This document shows, in pieces, positions 38,906-46,572 of a stretch of DNA of 51,907 bases (positions within the stretch are counted from its first letter, which is position 1; each line of letters starts with the position of its first letter). The notes under the pieces are model-generated. The model had not been told where the DNA came from, ran no database searches, and was given only the letters and a program-made list of their open reading frames with translations. The translations under genes were made by a program, and so were the position numbers. Origin of the DNA: a virus; IMG/VR virus record IMGVR_UViG_3300017743_000014, positions 1-51,907 of that record; one strand, given 5' to 3'.

Positions 38906-39378
38906 TATTTTGCTCCTCTTGCCATCATCCTTTGCATGTCCATATCAGACATTGAGCCAGTCGGTGGAGGTGACTGAGGTGGCATTGACTTCATAACAGC
39001 ATCCAAAGCACCCATATCTGCATCACTCACAGCACCACCCATCCGTTCACGGATCTGACGAGCTTTTTCTTGAATGTAACGCATCATGCTTTCTTCATTT
39101 TGGAAATCAGGAGCTGGCATGTCACCAGACGGCATTTGTGACCTCATCATTGCTGCTTCTTGATCACTCATTGGTGGTCGCGATGCCATCGGATTCGGCA
39201 TCGGTGAAGCAGGCATTGAACTTCTCATCATTGCTGCTTCTTGATCACTCATTGCACCCATTAGAGGTGGAGCCATTCCTGCTTCAATCCCGCTGAATGC
39301 TCCTGGATTTACTGGCCTCATAGCCGAAAGTTGATTGGCTCCCATCATAAGAGCCATTTCTGTATCAGACATTGCCAT
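38905..39378 (-). CDS. Met-rich repeat protein next to the portal
   Basis: 157 aa with five variants of a short repeat: MSDTEMALMM, MSDQEAAMMRS (twice), VSDADMGALDAVMKS and MSDMDMQRMMARG, separated by Pro/Met-rich spacers. The start overlaps the portal stop by 14 bases. The helix between repeats (SMMRYIQEKARQIRERMG) is amphipathic. Possibly a portal-associated or scaffold-like factor; no family recognised. Confidence 0.58.
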   Translation of the reverse strand: MAMSDTEMALMMGANQLSAMRPVNPGAFSGIEAGMAPPLMGAMSDQEAAMMRSSMPASPMPNPMASRPPMSDQEAAMMRSQMPSGDMPAPDFQNEESMMRYIQEKARQIRERMGGAVSDADMGALDAVMKSMPPQSPPPTGSMSDMDMQRMMARGAK

Positions 39379-41827
39379 TTTTCATTGCCTCCATTTGCAT
39401 CTTCGCTGCATTCTTTTCACGTTCAAGTTGCAGGTCTGCTTCAAGTTTTAATACTTTTGCCTCTAGATCTGCTTTAACTTTTGCTTGATTAATTTCCAGA
39501 TCCTGTTTAGCTTTCGCTTGATCGATAGCAATATCAGATTGAGCTCTAGCTTGGTCAGCTGCAATCTCAGATTGAGTTCTTTGCTGTAGTGCTTGAGCTT
39601 CGAGTTGAGCCAGTTGTTGAGCATATTGAAGAGGATTGCCTTTCTGTCCTTGTTGCTGCATCGCTTGAAGTGCACGTATCGGTGCCATCTGAGGTGCCTG
39701 CTGGACGACTTGGGCAGCTCTTTGCGATATCAACATATCCATTTGTGGGTCAATGTCATCGAACTTAAATTTAGGATCACGCAAGTTTGGCAAGTTCGGA
39801 AGTGGTACGCCAATGCTTGACTCCATGCGCTGACGATACAACAATGCAATATGTTCAGCAACGTGCGCAATCAGAATAGGTTGCATCGCCTTGGCTGCTG
39901 GGTTGCCTGCGAGTGATGGGTCTTGCATAAACTGGAGGTGAACTGCGATATGAGATTCATGCTCTTGCTCTGGAAATGCTTTGATTGGCTTGCCATACAT
40001 CACCGACATATTCTCATCGATCGGGTCAGTGCGGGGTGCCTCGTCTGGCTCTTTCAGAATCTCATCAATATTAGGGATGCGGATCGCTTCATACATACGT
40101 TTGTATGCCGCATATAAATCGTGCAGCTGGGGGGCTGAACGAGCCATTTCAAGAATGGCTTGAGCTTGTGCGATCCGCTGTGCAGTGCTGAAAATGTTTG
40201 GGTCTGATACGGGGAGGATGTCGACCCTATCATTAAAGTCAGCTGCAAAAATTGTTTGTGTTCTGCCTGATATTGCGAACTCAAAGGACTCAGGAAGGTT
40301 GTCAGCATTGACTTGAGAAAGCAATCTGAACTCTTGACCTTGTGAGTTGTGCAGGCGTTTGTGAATTGCTGAAAAGGCTTTTGAGCCTTGTTCAATCAGA
40401 GCCACAGTTGATCCGACTGGTGCATTGGGGTTGACATCGCCGACATTCATGTCTGCTGTTGATGCGAACCTTTGGCCAGACTCAACAATAAAGCCCATGA
40501 GCTGAAACAAAGTACCACTCGGCTCTTTGAACGGCAATGGCATGATTGCTTTATTGACATCATCAACTGTTGCGTCTAGGTCAACGAACTCTCCAGGATT
40601 GACATCGATCTCGCCACCGCTGACTCTGCCTTTAAGTTTGAAGCCACCTTGCATGTTTGCGAATGCAGCTGAATCAAGCAGAGCTCTGAGTGCTCCTGTT
40701 GCTGCCTTGCCTAAACCACCGATCATGTGATAAAGGCCAAAGCCATAAAAACCAACCCCAGGAAGGAACTTATAACTCACAAACCAATTTCTGCGCTCTT
40801 TACGACTGTCGTCTTCACGCCAGTTCCTGCGAATTGATACAATTTTCTCTGAATCATAATCAATAGTTATGACATACGGCAACGCCACAAGGCTTTCTTC
40901 CTCTTGGTTTTCAATGCCGTCCATGCCTTCAAAAGCCTGATAAACATGCATCTCAAGCAAGGTCATAACTTCATCTTGCTCGTCGTCTGCGTATGCATTT
41001 ACGCCTTCAATTTCAGATGTGATATCACCAGATGGGTCTATTCCATCACCTGAATATTTACTTGGTAAATACCAACCTGCCTGAACATAACGATTGTAAT
41101 CGTTTTTTGGCAAACGTATGACTTGGGTGTATCTTGGCGAAGTAAAAAGATCTGTGCTCTCTGGCGCAACAATGAAGTCTTCAGCCTTTACAAACTTCGA
41201 GCATTGACGCTCAAGATTTGCATCCCACCAGACCTTTTTAAAAGTTTGACCAACAAGAGGAAGTTGAAAGAGCATCTGATCAAGATCAGGAAAATATTCT
41301 GGCATCTGCTCAGTGATTTGGTAATTCATGAAGTCTCTGACACGAGCTGCTTGAGCTTCAGTGTCTTCATTCGGCTCACCAACGATTGTGGTCTTTACTG
41401 GTCCACCAGCTGGATAAAGTTCTGAGATTGCTTTAGCGTTAAACTGGGTTGCTGCTTCAGCTATGAGAGGATGAACAACTGTACTCAAGCCACGGCTGGC
41501 TCTTTCCTCTTCAGACTCCTCAAGCCCACCATCTGGGTCAAGTGTTCGCAAGCCATTTTTGTATCGCTCTTCCCATTCAGATCTTGCTGCGCTATCTGAC
41601 TCGTAAGATTTAATGAGAGTTGAAGCACGACGACCAAGCTCTTCTTCAGAGATTAATTCAGCAATGTTTGAATCAAAGTCTGTGCCGACCTCTTCAACAA
41701 AATCTAATTCAGGGTCACCTATGAGAACTTCATTATCGCCAAAAGCCTCAACTTGAAGCTCGTCTGATGGCGCACCCTCCGCAAACGGGATTGTGTCTGG
41801 GTTTAGTGGGATTGGTTCTCTAGCCAT
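39365..41827 (-). CDS. portal protein (P22-like)
   Basis: 820 aa. Acidic N-terminus, then the portal core (SEWEERYKNGLRTLDPDGG; ATQFNAKAISELYPAGGPVK; GQTFKKVWWDANLERQCSKF; SWREDD-like RRNWREDDSRKERRNWFVSY) and the crown-like C-terminal coiled coil with repeated SDIAIDQAKAKQDLEINQAK units (about 720-810). It forms the dodecameric DNA gate at one vertex. It overlaps the terminase by eight bases and precedes the Met-rich gene, the normal late-gene order. Confidence 0.9.
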   Translation of the reverse strand: MAREPIPLNPDTIPFAEGAPSDELQVEAFGDNEVLIGDPELDFVEEVGTDFDSNIAELISEEELGRRASTLIKSYESDSAARSEWEERYKNGLRTLDPDGGLEESEEERASRGLSTVVHPLIAEAATQFNAKAISELYPAGGPVKTTIVGEPNEDTEAQAARVRDFMNYQITEQMPEYFPDLDQMLFQLPLVGQTFKKVWWDANLERQCSKFVKAEDFIVAPESTDLFTSPRYTQVIRLPKNDYNRYVQAGWYLPSKYSGDGIDPSGDITSEIEGVNAYADDEQDEVMTLLEMHVYQAFEGMDGIENQEEESLVALPYVITIDYDSEKIVSIRRNWREDDSRKERRNWFVSYKFLPGVGFYGFGLYHMIGGLGKAATGALRALLDSAAFANMQGGFKLKGRVSGGEIDVNPGEFVDLDATVDDVNKAIMPLPFKEPSGTLFQLMGFIVESGQRFASTADMNVGDVNPNAPVGSTVALIEQGSKAFSAIHKRLHNSQGQEFRLLSQVNADNLPESFEFAISGRTQTIFAADFNDRVDILPVSDPNIFSTAQRIAQAQAILEMARSAPQLHDLYAAYKRMYEAIRIPNIDEILKEPDEAPRTDPIDENMSVMYGKPIKAFPEQEHESHIAVHLQFMQDPSLAGNPAAKAMQPILIAHVAEHIALLYRQRMESSIGVPLPNLPNLRDPKFKFDDIDPQMDMLISQRAAQVVQQAPQMAPIRALQAMQQQGQKGNPLQYAQQLAQLEAQALQQRTQSEIAADQARAQSDIAIDQAKAKQDLEINQAKVKADLEAKVLKLEADLQLEREKNAAKMQMEAMKNGNV

Positions 41828-43325
41828 ATAATGTCACCCTTTGTCTTGGTGCTTCATCATCATCTTCAAAATCTTCAGAATGCGAAACAAACCACCCTTT
41901 TCTAAGCCTCAACCAAGCTTGTGTGCATGTGTCAACTATATCGTCATTATCACCAGCTGGAAAGGCTGCACAAATATCTATTAAATTTTTAGCCCATTTT
42001 TTGTCAGAAGGAAAGTAAATTCTGCCATCTTCCAAAAGAGCAGAACTTGCATGAGCACGAGCTTCCTTGTCTCTGTCAGGCATATACTCAATTACTGGGA
42101 TTCCTGCAATGCGAAGATCTTGCAACAAACTTTGACCAGAAGCCTTCTTTTCAATCATAACTGCATCAGGTTCAAAATCATAATATGCTTCTTGAGCTAT
42201 TCTTCTCAGCTCTGGGTAAGTTACTCTGTCATACCACATATCAATAACAATAGCATTCATTTGACCATGTTGACGGAAAACACCCCATGTTGTTCTTGCT
42301 GAATACGAGCTTTTCTCTTTTGTGCTGAAAGCAGTGTCCCAAGATTGAATGACATATTCTATTTCGGGCAGATCATCACCCTCCCATGGAACCCACCATT
42401 CAGCTCGCAAGATTCCCCCACCTTTCGGCATCGGACGTTGCTGCAGTTGTCCTGCTGAGGCATATGTACCCAGTGACCGCTCGAGTTTTGTGAGTGTGAT
42501 GTCATCAATTCTCTTTGGCCAGAGGAGATCTCCCTCTGCTGTTCTCGGGTCTGTGAAACCGAGAGATGTCTGGGTTGGTGTTGGATGCCCGATCTCATAT
42601 CGAGCAGGTAAGCATAAATGATCCCAATCGTCATGTTCGTTCGCCAATATGTGTCCTGTTAAATCATTTTCGTGAACTCTCTGCATAATTATAATGAATG
42701 CACCTGTCTTTGGGTCATTGAGTCGGGATTGCATGGCTTGATCCCACCACTCAAGAACACCTACCCGCACTGCGGAAGATTCTGCTTCACGAACATTGTG
42801 CGGATCGTCAATTACAATGATGTCTCCACCTTCACCAGTCAAAGCACCATCAACCGAAGTGGCTATCCTTTGGCCAGTCTTGTCATTCTCAAAACGTTGT
42901 TTCTGGTTCTGGTCACCTGTTAGGCTGAATGTTTCCCCAAAGTGATCTTTGTACCATGGGCTATCAATCAGGCGTCTGCATTTTACCGAATCTCTGACGG
43001 AAAGTGATGCTGCGTATGACGCAAACAAGAATCTCTTTTGCGGCTGGATGGTCCAAGTCCAAGCAGGCAAAGCCACTGCCACCGATATTGACTTCATGTG
43101 CCTCGGTGGTATGTTGATGATCAATCTCTTTATGTCACCTTCAACAACTGCTTGCAAATGTTCGCTGATAGCGTCAATGTGCCAGTTGTCGTGAAACTCT
43201 CGTCCTGGTTCAATCGTTGGCCAAGAGCTCTTGGTAAACTCCTTCAGAGATCTCCTCATCTTCTCCGCTCTCACTTCCTTCAATGACAGCGTGTTCAAGA
43301 ACTCGTTCAATTGTGGTGAGGTCAT
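41820..43325 (-). CDS. terL: terminase large subunit
   Basis: 501 aa. ATPase: Walker A PPRHMKS at 73-79, Walker B IIVIDD at 169-174. RNase H-like nuclease: SWDTAFSTKEKSSYSARTTW with D330, VMIEKKASGQSLLQDLRIAG, and DDIVDTCTQAW. It cuts concatemers and pumps DNA into the head. It overlaps the small subunit by 116 bases; an alternative start, ATG at 43259 (MRRSLKEF), has GGAG four bases upstream and would give 479 aa. Confidence 0.93.
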   Translation of the reverse strand: MTSPQLNEFLNTLSLKEVRAEKMRRSLKEFTKSSWPTIEPGREFHDNWHIDAISEHLQAVVEGDIKRLIINIPPRHMKSISVAVALPAWTWTIQPQKRFLFASYAASLSVRDSVKCRRLIDSPWYKDHFGETFSLTGDQNQKQRFENDKTGQRIATSVDGALTGEGGDIIVIDDPHNVREAESSAVRVGVLEWWDQAMQSRLNDPKTGAFIIIMQRVHENDLTGHILANEHDDWDHLCLPARYEIGHPTPTQTSLGFTDPRTAEGDLLWPKRIDDITLTKLERSLGTYASAGQLQQRPMPKGGGILRAEWWVPWEGDDLPEIEYVIQSWDTAFSTKEKSSYSARTTWGVFRQHGQMNAIVIDMWYDRVTYPELRRIAQEAYYDFEPDAVMIEKKASGQSLLQDLRIAGIPVIEYMPDRDKEARAHASSALLEDGRIYFPSDKKWAKNLIDICAAFPAGDNDDIVDTCTQAWLRLRKGWFVSHSEDFEDDDEAPRQRVTLYG

Positions 43326-43773
43326 TATCGCTCAATCTGCTGATATCCAGCACCTTTCTCTCTTCAATCTGTGCTTTTATTTCTACTGCCTTTAGGTCTG
43401 GGACGCACTTGCCCAAAAGTGTCTTGGCAGCCATTACACGCAATTCAGGATCAGCTGCAACCTTTCCTGCTTCTGTGGCCAATCCTTCAGAGTCTTTTAT
43501 ATAAACTGGGAACATCTCTTTGCCCTGCATGACGCCAGCAAGAAAACCAACAGGATCTGCTTGTCCCATGATCCAATTGATTGTTGCGTGATGATTCCAT
43601 TTGTATGGTTTTTGCCGAGCCTTCTTTTGGTTCTTCATTGGCTCAACTGATTTAAAACGACCATCCCATGTCTCTGGCCGGACTGGTGGTCCATCCTTAA
43701 CAGGACGCTTTATTATCGTCTCAGGTTCTCTAGGCTTCCTTGGACGACCTAGTTTCTTCTTCTCTTCTGACAT
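43210..43773 (-). CDS. terS: terminase small subunit candidate
   Basis: 187 aa. Starts with an AT-hook-like GRPRKPREPETIIKRP, then NHHATINWIMGQADPVGFLA, a DNA-binding-type helical core (AADPELRVMAAKTLLGKCVP) and an acidic C-terminus. Position directly upstream of terL, size and helical core support the call; sequence homology alone would be weak. It is the first gene of the late block, downstream of the terminator at 43845-43878. Confidence 0.72.
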   Translation of the reverse strand: MSEEKKKLGRPRKPREPETIIKRPVKDGPPVRPETWDGRFKSVEPMKNQKKARQKPYKWNHHATINWIMGQADPVGFLAGVMQGKEMFPVYIKDSEGLATEAGKVAADPELRVMAAKTLLGKCVPDLKAVEIKAQIEERKVLDISRLSDNDLTTIERVLEHAVIEGSESGEDEEISEGVYQELLAND

Positions 43774-43844
43774 ATTTACAGCCTTTCAACCTTGGTTTCT
43801 GTGGTCAACAGTAAAACTAACTGTCATGAGTATTACTTATTTTT

Positions 43845-43878
43845 ACCAAAAAGAAAAGCCCAGACGAATCTGGGCTTA
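43845..43878 (-). terminator. intrinsic terminator of the 44-45 kb minus-strand operon
   Basis: AAGCCCAGA (43856-43864) and TCTGGGCTT (43869-43877) form a perfect 9-bp stem with a CGAA (or TTCG) loop. On the minus strand it is followed by TTCTTTTT. A textbook intrinsic terminator separating the 43949-45301 operon from the late block that starts at 43773. Confidence 0.88.
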
Positions 43879-43948
43879 AAGTTTAAGGGATAAAACATGC
43901 ATGAAATTGCTGCTTACTTTTTTATGATCGCTCGCATTGGTCAAAGAA

Positions 43949-44362
43949 TCAAGTTTTATTTTTCTCATCATCATCATTAGCTGGCATGAAAGGCCAATGA
44001 CCTTTTGGATCAACTGGTTCTTTGGCGTAACATTCGTTGCAATACCATTGGCCTTCAGAATAAACTGCCAAGAATAATTCACCAACTGATTGAGGTGCAC
44101 CACCACATCCCCTGCAAAGATCACCATGCCAAGTATACCAATAATGACTGCCCATGTTTTCAGTACCGATGTAATCAGTGAAGCCATGAAGAATCATTGT
44201 TCTTGTTTTTGAGTTGTGCTCAAGTTCTTTACGGATCTTTGAAAACCTTTTGAAGTCTTTCTTTAACTCAGCATGAGTTTTGTTACAGCAGATGCACCTG
44301 TTCTGGTGCACCTTTTTACCGTCAATAATTTTGAACCATTCACCTTTGTGATTATTTATCAT
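43949..44362 (-). CDS. zinc-finger-like protein, 137 aa
   Basis: Start at the ATG at 44362 (MINNHKGEW), which overlaps the previous stop and has GGAGG upstream. Three Cys clusters (CICC near 24, CRGCGG near 82, CNEC near 108) suggest one or two zinc sites. KNKT/acid tail at the end (ANDDDEKNKT). Last gene of the small minus operon; possibly a regulator of host or phage expression. No family recognised. Confidence 0.6.
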   Translation of the reverse strand: MINNHKGEWFKIIDGKKVHQNRCICCNKTHAELKKDFKRFSKIRKELEHNSKTRTMILHGFTDYIGTENMGSHYWYTWHGDLCRGCGGAPQSVGELFLAVYSEGQWYCNECYAKEPVDPKGHWPFMPANDDDEKNKT

Positions 44363-44543
44363 AGTCAAACACCTCCATAAACTGTTCAACAGTCACACAA
44401 GAGCTGTAATCATTCCACAACTCTTTTTCCCAAGTCTGACAATTCATCATCATATTAATGACAACAAACACAACAGCGAAAGAGATGAACACAGTCATGA
44501 ACATCCCAATTATAAATTCAATCAACCTTATCATTTTGACCAC
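44352..44543 (-). CDS. 63-aa single-TM protein
   Basis: N-terminal membrane helix (IGMFMTVFISFAVVFVVINM), then a soluble tail with CQTWEKELWNDYSSCVTVEQ (two Cys). Resembles the small membrane proteins encoded early by lytic phages. It overlaps both neighbours by 11-13 bases. Confidence 0.58.
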   Translation of the reverse strand: MVKMIRLIEFIIGMFMTVFISFAVVFVVINMMMNCQTWEKELWNDYSSCVTVEQFMEVFDYDK

Positions 44544-44719
44544 CCCCCAATAGTTGAGTAGCCGAGCATGTAGCTCAAACGACCATTGGCTGAAAATCCC
44601 TCAACACAAGTGTCAAACCCAGTTGCCTCTGCAGCCTTTTTGGCTTCATTGAGGTCACGGAACACTTTGTCTTCAACTGAGGAGTGCGGGATGTTAACAA
44701 GACGCAACTTATAAATCAT
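44531..44719 (-). CDS. hypothetical 62-aa protein
   Basis: Start at the ATG at 44719 (MIYKLRLVNIPHSS), chosen because TGAGAAAGGA sits at 44727-44736, seven bases upstream; a longer in-frame version would begin within that motif. Contains DLNEAKKAAEATGFDTCVEG and YMLGYSTIGGW. No family recognised. Confidence 0.6.
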   Translation of the reverse strand: MIYKLRLVNIPHSSVEDKVFRDLNEAKKAAEATGFDTCVEGFSANGRLSYMLGYSTIGGWSK

Positions 44720-44744
44720 GATGATTTCCTTTCTCAAAAAGAGA

Positions 44745-44765
44745 GGGTGAGGCCAATCCCCACCC
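44745..44765 (-). promoter_or_regulatory. hairpin and U-run overlapping the ribosome site
   Basis: GGGTG (44745-44749) and CACCC (44761-44765), plus inner GG/CC pairs, form a stem. On the minus strand it is followed by TCTCTTTTTGAGAAAGGA, so a U-run merges into the ribosome-binding motif of the next gene. It may act as an attenuator between the 174-aa gene and the rest of the operon. Confidence 0.5.
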
Positions 44766-44776
44766 CCAATGTTACC

Positions 44777-45301
44777 TTAAAAATTGTAGTCGTAAAACTT
44801 TCTTGGCTGAGTTGACAGGACGTGCTTGCCCATGGCTGACTTCCAACCTCTTTTGCCCAAGCGAACTTTTACCACCTGACCATCAGGGCAAGATGTGTAA
44901 CCATAAGTCTGCTTGTTCTGGTTGGTGCAATGACCAGCAAACCCTCCAGGAATAACCTCAGGCTTGAATCCTTCATCAAGATCAGCCTTCATTGCCCTGA
45001 CTTCAATGGTCTTGGGAGAGACAACACGGATGATCTCAAATGGATAAACGTCTGACCAGCCATGCATGTTTGCATATTTGTACTCAATCGCTTCAACCTC
45101 ATACTGGTATTCACGAGAGTAGTTGCCCATCTCTTTGAAAGTTGGCAAAGTAGCCATGTGCTCTTCAGCTTCTTCACGAGTTGAAAAAACCAAGTCAGTG
45201 CCACCCATTTGACGAACAAACTCAGTTTGCATGTCGGAGTGGGCATTTGTGCCCTTGGCGAAGATGATGTAGTCAGAACGAATTTTGTAAACTGTAAGCA
45301 T
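44777..45301 (-). CDS. conserved phage protein with C-terminal KFYDYNF motif
   Basis: 174 aa. N-terminal MLTVYKIRSDYIIFAKGT, central FSTREEAEEHMATLPTFKEM, and a very conserved C-terminal part: PFEIIRVVSPKTIEVRAMKA, FKPEVIPGGFAGHCTNQ, STQPRKFYDYNF. I recognise this pattern from many phages of diverse hosts; no known function. First gene of the minus operon, expressed from the repeated promoter at 45337-45365 with TGAGAAAGGA at 45309-45318. Confidence 0.78.
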   Translation of the reverse strand: MLTVYKIRSDYIIFAKGTNAHSDMQTEFVRQMGGTDLVFSTREEAEEHMATLPTFKEMGNYSREYQYEVEAIEYKYANMHGWSDVYPFEIIRVVSPKTIEVRAMKADLDEGFKPEVIPGGFAGHCTNQNKQTYGYTSCPDGQVVKVRLGKRGWKSAMGKHVLSTQPRKFYDYNF

Positions 45302-45336
45302 GATGTTTTCCTTTCTCAGTAACTCTTTACTCTTTT

Positions 45337-45365
45337 AGTATCGCTGATTCTTTCACAAAAAGCAA
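45337..45365 (-). promoter_or_regulatory. repeated early promoter, copy 3 (minus strand)
   Basis: Read on the minus strand: TTGCTT (45365-45360), 17-bp spacer, GATACT (45342-45337). Upstream AACTTTCTTTGTTGC and CAAGTCTTTG boxes match the other copies, and the leader AAAAGAGTAAAGAGTTACTGAG leads to the ATG at 45301. Confidence 0.78.
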
Positions 45366-45622
45366 CAAAGAAAGTTATTTTTATAATCAGGCAAAACAAA
45401 GACTTGCAATATTTTACGAAAAAAGTTCCCAGACTCTGGGTTGCCGTTTCCCTTACTTTTTAGGTTTGGGTCGCCTTTCAGTACGTTGCAAACGAAAGGT
45501 TTTTTAACTTCCGAAACCGACGAAACCACAAAATTGGAGATTTTAAACAAAAGTTTTTTCACCCAAAATATTCCCTTATAGTAAAGAGCCCAAGGACGGG
45601 TACAAAAACAAACAAAGCTGAA

Positions 45623-45678
45623 AAGACTGGGATCTTTGGTTTCGCTATTGTTTTATTTGAGTAAGACTGGGTTCTTTG
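45623..45678 (+). repeat. direct repeat upstream of the 45690 promoter
   Basis: AAGACTGGGATCTTTG (45623-45638) and AAGACTGGGTTCTTTG (45663-45678), 15 of 16 identical, 40 bp apart (about four helix turns), lying just upstream of the -35 region. Probable regulator-binding sites. Confidence 0.55.
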
Positions 45679-45689
45679 AAAAAATCTTC

Positions 45690-45718
45690 TTTTCATTTGA
45701 ATTTTTTTCAGGCATAGT
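45690..45718 (+). promoter_or_regulatory. early promoter for the 45839 gene (variant)
   Basis: TTTTCA at 45690-45695, 17-bp spacer, CATAGT at 45713-45718, the same -10 as the 51430 copy. The upstream boxes are not conserved; instead two direct repeats lie at 45623 and 45663. The leader is about 115 bases long. Confidence 0.5.
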
Positions 45719-45722
45719 AAAT

Positions 45723-45816
45723 TTGTGATCGCTGTGGTGAACCCACTTGCGCGAACCCTCTAATGTACGCATGATGGGGGTCAATCCTACAGTCTTAGTA
45801 AACCATGGGATCACAA
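45723..45816 (+). promoter_or_regulatory. possibly structured leader RNA ahead of the zinc-ribbon gene
   Basis: TTGTGATC (45723-45730) and GATCACAA (45809-45816) are a perfect 8-base inverted repeat enclosing 78 bases. Inside, GTGG/CCAC (45734-45746) and TGCG/CGCA (45748-45771) can pair, giving a possible multi-stem fold that ends four bases before TGAGAAAGGA (45821). As DNA the two arms could also be operator half-sites. Chance occurrence cannot be excluded. Confidence 0.35.
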
Positions 45817-45838
45817 CAATTGAGAAAGGAAACAACCT

Positions 45839-46171
45839 ATGAAATGTCCGAAGTGCAATTTTGGTAAGAGCTTGGTCTGTGACTCAAGACCTCGTGAAGA
45901 TGACTTTGCGACTATGCGTAAACGCAAATGTCAAAATTGTGACTTCGTTTATCACACTGTTGAGATATTTTATAATAAGCCTGTGAAGCCAAAAGTTGTG
46001 AAGCCAAAGCCCAAGGCTGATATCAAGCAAGCCAAGAAAGCCCAAATGAATAAAAGGCTCGCAAAGATTAAACGCAGGGAAGCAGCAGAGCGCATTGATA
46101 TGATGAGTGATGAAGAGCTTGAGCAGGCAATGTTTTCAGGTTCAGATTTAAAAGAGCTTGGCCTCGACTGA
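45839..46171 (+). CDS. NrdR-like zinc-ribbon protein
   Basis: 110 aa. MKCPKCNFGKSLVCDSRPRE with MRKRKCQNCDFVYHTVE is the N-terminal zinc ribbon of NrdR repressors (CPxC..DSR...RRxxC..C...T.E). The ATP-cone that lets NrdR sense dATP is absent; instead a Lys-rich linker (KPVKPKVVKPKPKADIKQAK) and an acidic helix follow. It may bind DNA at phage or host nrd-type promoters, or be a general zinc-ribbon factor. TGAGAAAGGA at 45821-45830; its stop TGA is the first triplet of the next TGAGAAAGGA. Confidence 0.75.
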   Translation: MKCPKCNFGKSLVCDSRPREDDFATMRKRKCQNCDFVYHTVEIFYNKPVKPKVVKPKPKADIKQAKKAQMNKRLAKIKRREAAERIDMMSDEELEQAMFSGSDLKELGLD

Positions 46172-46185
46172 GAAAGGAATGTTGA

Positions 46186-46572
46186 ATGTCAAAAGTATAT
46201 ATAGTGAACAGGCCTGTGAAGAATAAGTTTGGTTGGGTGCCAGACTTAAGTGATGCCAGTCGGTATGGTGCACTTGAGATTGTTTTTGAGCCCAATGACA
46301 AACCACAGTTTCTTCCTGGACCAAGCGTCCAAAAGGCTCGAAGAATAATGAAGGACTTTTCGTCAGAGGATTACATACTCTGGCCAGGAGGTGGTGACCC
46401 AATCGCTGTAATGATCACATGCATGATCGCCAGTGAAAAGGCCAACACAGTGAGAGTGCTCCGCTGGGAGCGTAACAATGATGAGGGTGAAAGGGATAGA
46501 CGGAAAGGTTGGTATATGCCTGTAGCTCTCGAACTGAGAAAGGAAGACTATGACAGATATAGATCTGCTTGA
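46186..46572 (+). CDS. conserved hypothetical phage protein
   Basis: 128 aa. MSKVYIVNRPVKNKFGWVPD, YGALEIVFEPNDKPQFLPGP, DFSSEDYILWPGGGDPIAVM and WYMPVALELRKEDYDRY. Such sequences recur in replication-region neighbours of marine phages; function unknown. TGAGAAAGGA at 46169-46178. The last 23 bases overlap the next gene, whose own motif (46535-46544) lies inside this coding region. Confidence 0.65.
   Translation: MSKVYIVNRPVKNKFGWVPDLSDASRYGALEIVFEPNDKPQFLPGPSVQKARRIMKDFSSEDYILWPGGGDPIAVMITCMIASEKANTVRVLRWERNNDEGERDRRKGWYMPVALELRKEDYDRYRSA

Larger units (their letters stand above)
45302..45838. other. 537-bp divergent control region without genes
   Basis: Largest gene-free stretch. It holds a minus-strand repeated promoter (45337-45365), a plus-strand promoter (45690-45718), a CCCAGACTCTGGG palindrome (about 45428), a direct repeat AAGACTGGGNTCTTTG at 45623-45638 and 45663-45678, and a possibly structured leader (45719-45838). 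Minus-strand frames here (about 60-70 aa) cross promoter boxes and lack ribosome sites. AT-rich runs would also suit a replication origin, which I cannot confirm. Confidence 0.7.

Noticed and set aside
43774-43845. Late promoter before the terminase genes (TAATACT, TTGACC)
   Set aside because: Hexamers are present but not at proper spacing, and they do not match the repeated early promoter.
43876-44187. 103-aa minus-strand frame overlapping the zinc-finger-like gene
   Set aside because: Overlaps the terminator and a better-supported gene in another frame; no ribosome site.
45353-45562. 69-aa minus-strand open frame in the control region
   Set aside because: Covers the repeated promoter's -35 and upstream boxes, has no ribosome site, and codes a low-complexity, unfamiliar peptide.
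45653-45835. 60-aa minus-strand open frame near 45.7 kb
   Set aside because: Runs antisense through the plus promoter and leader, with no ribosome site.
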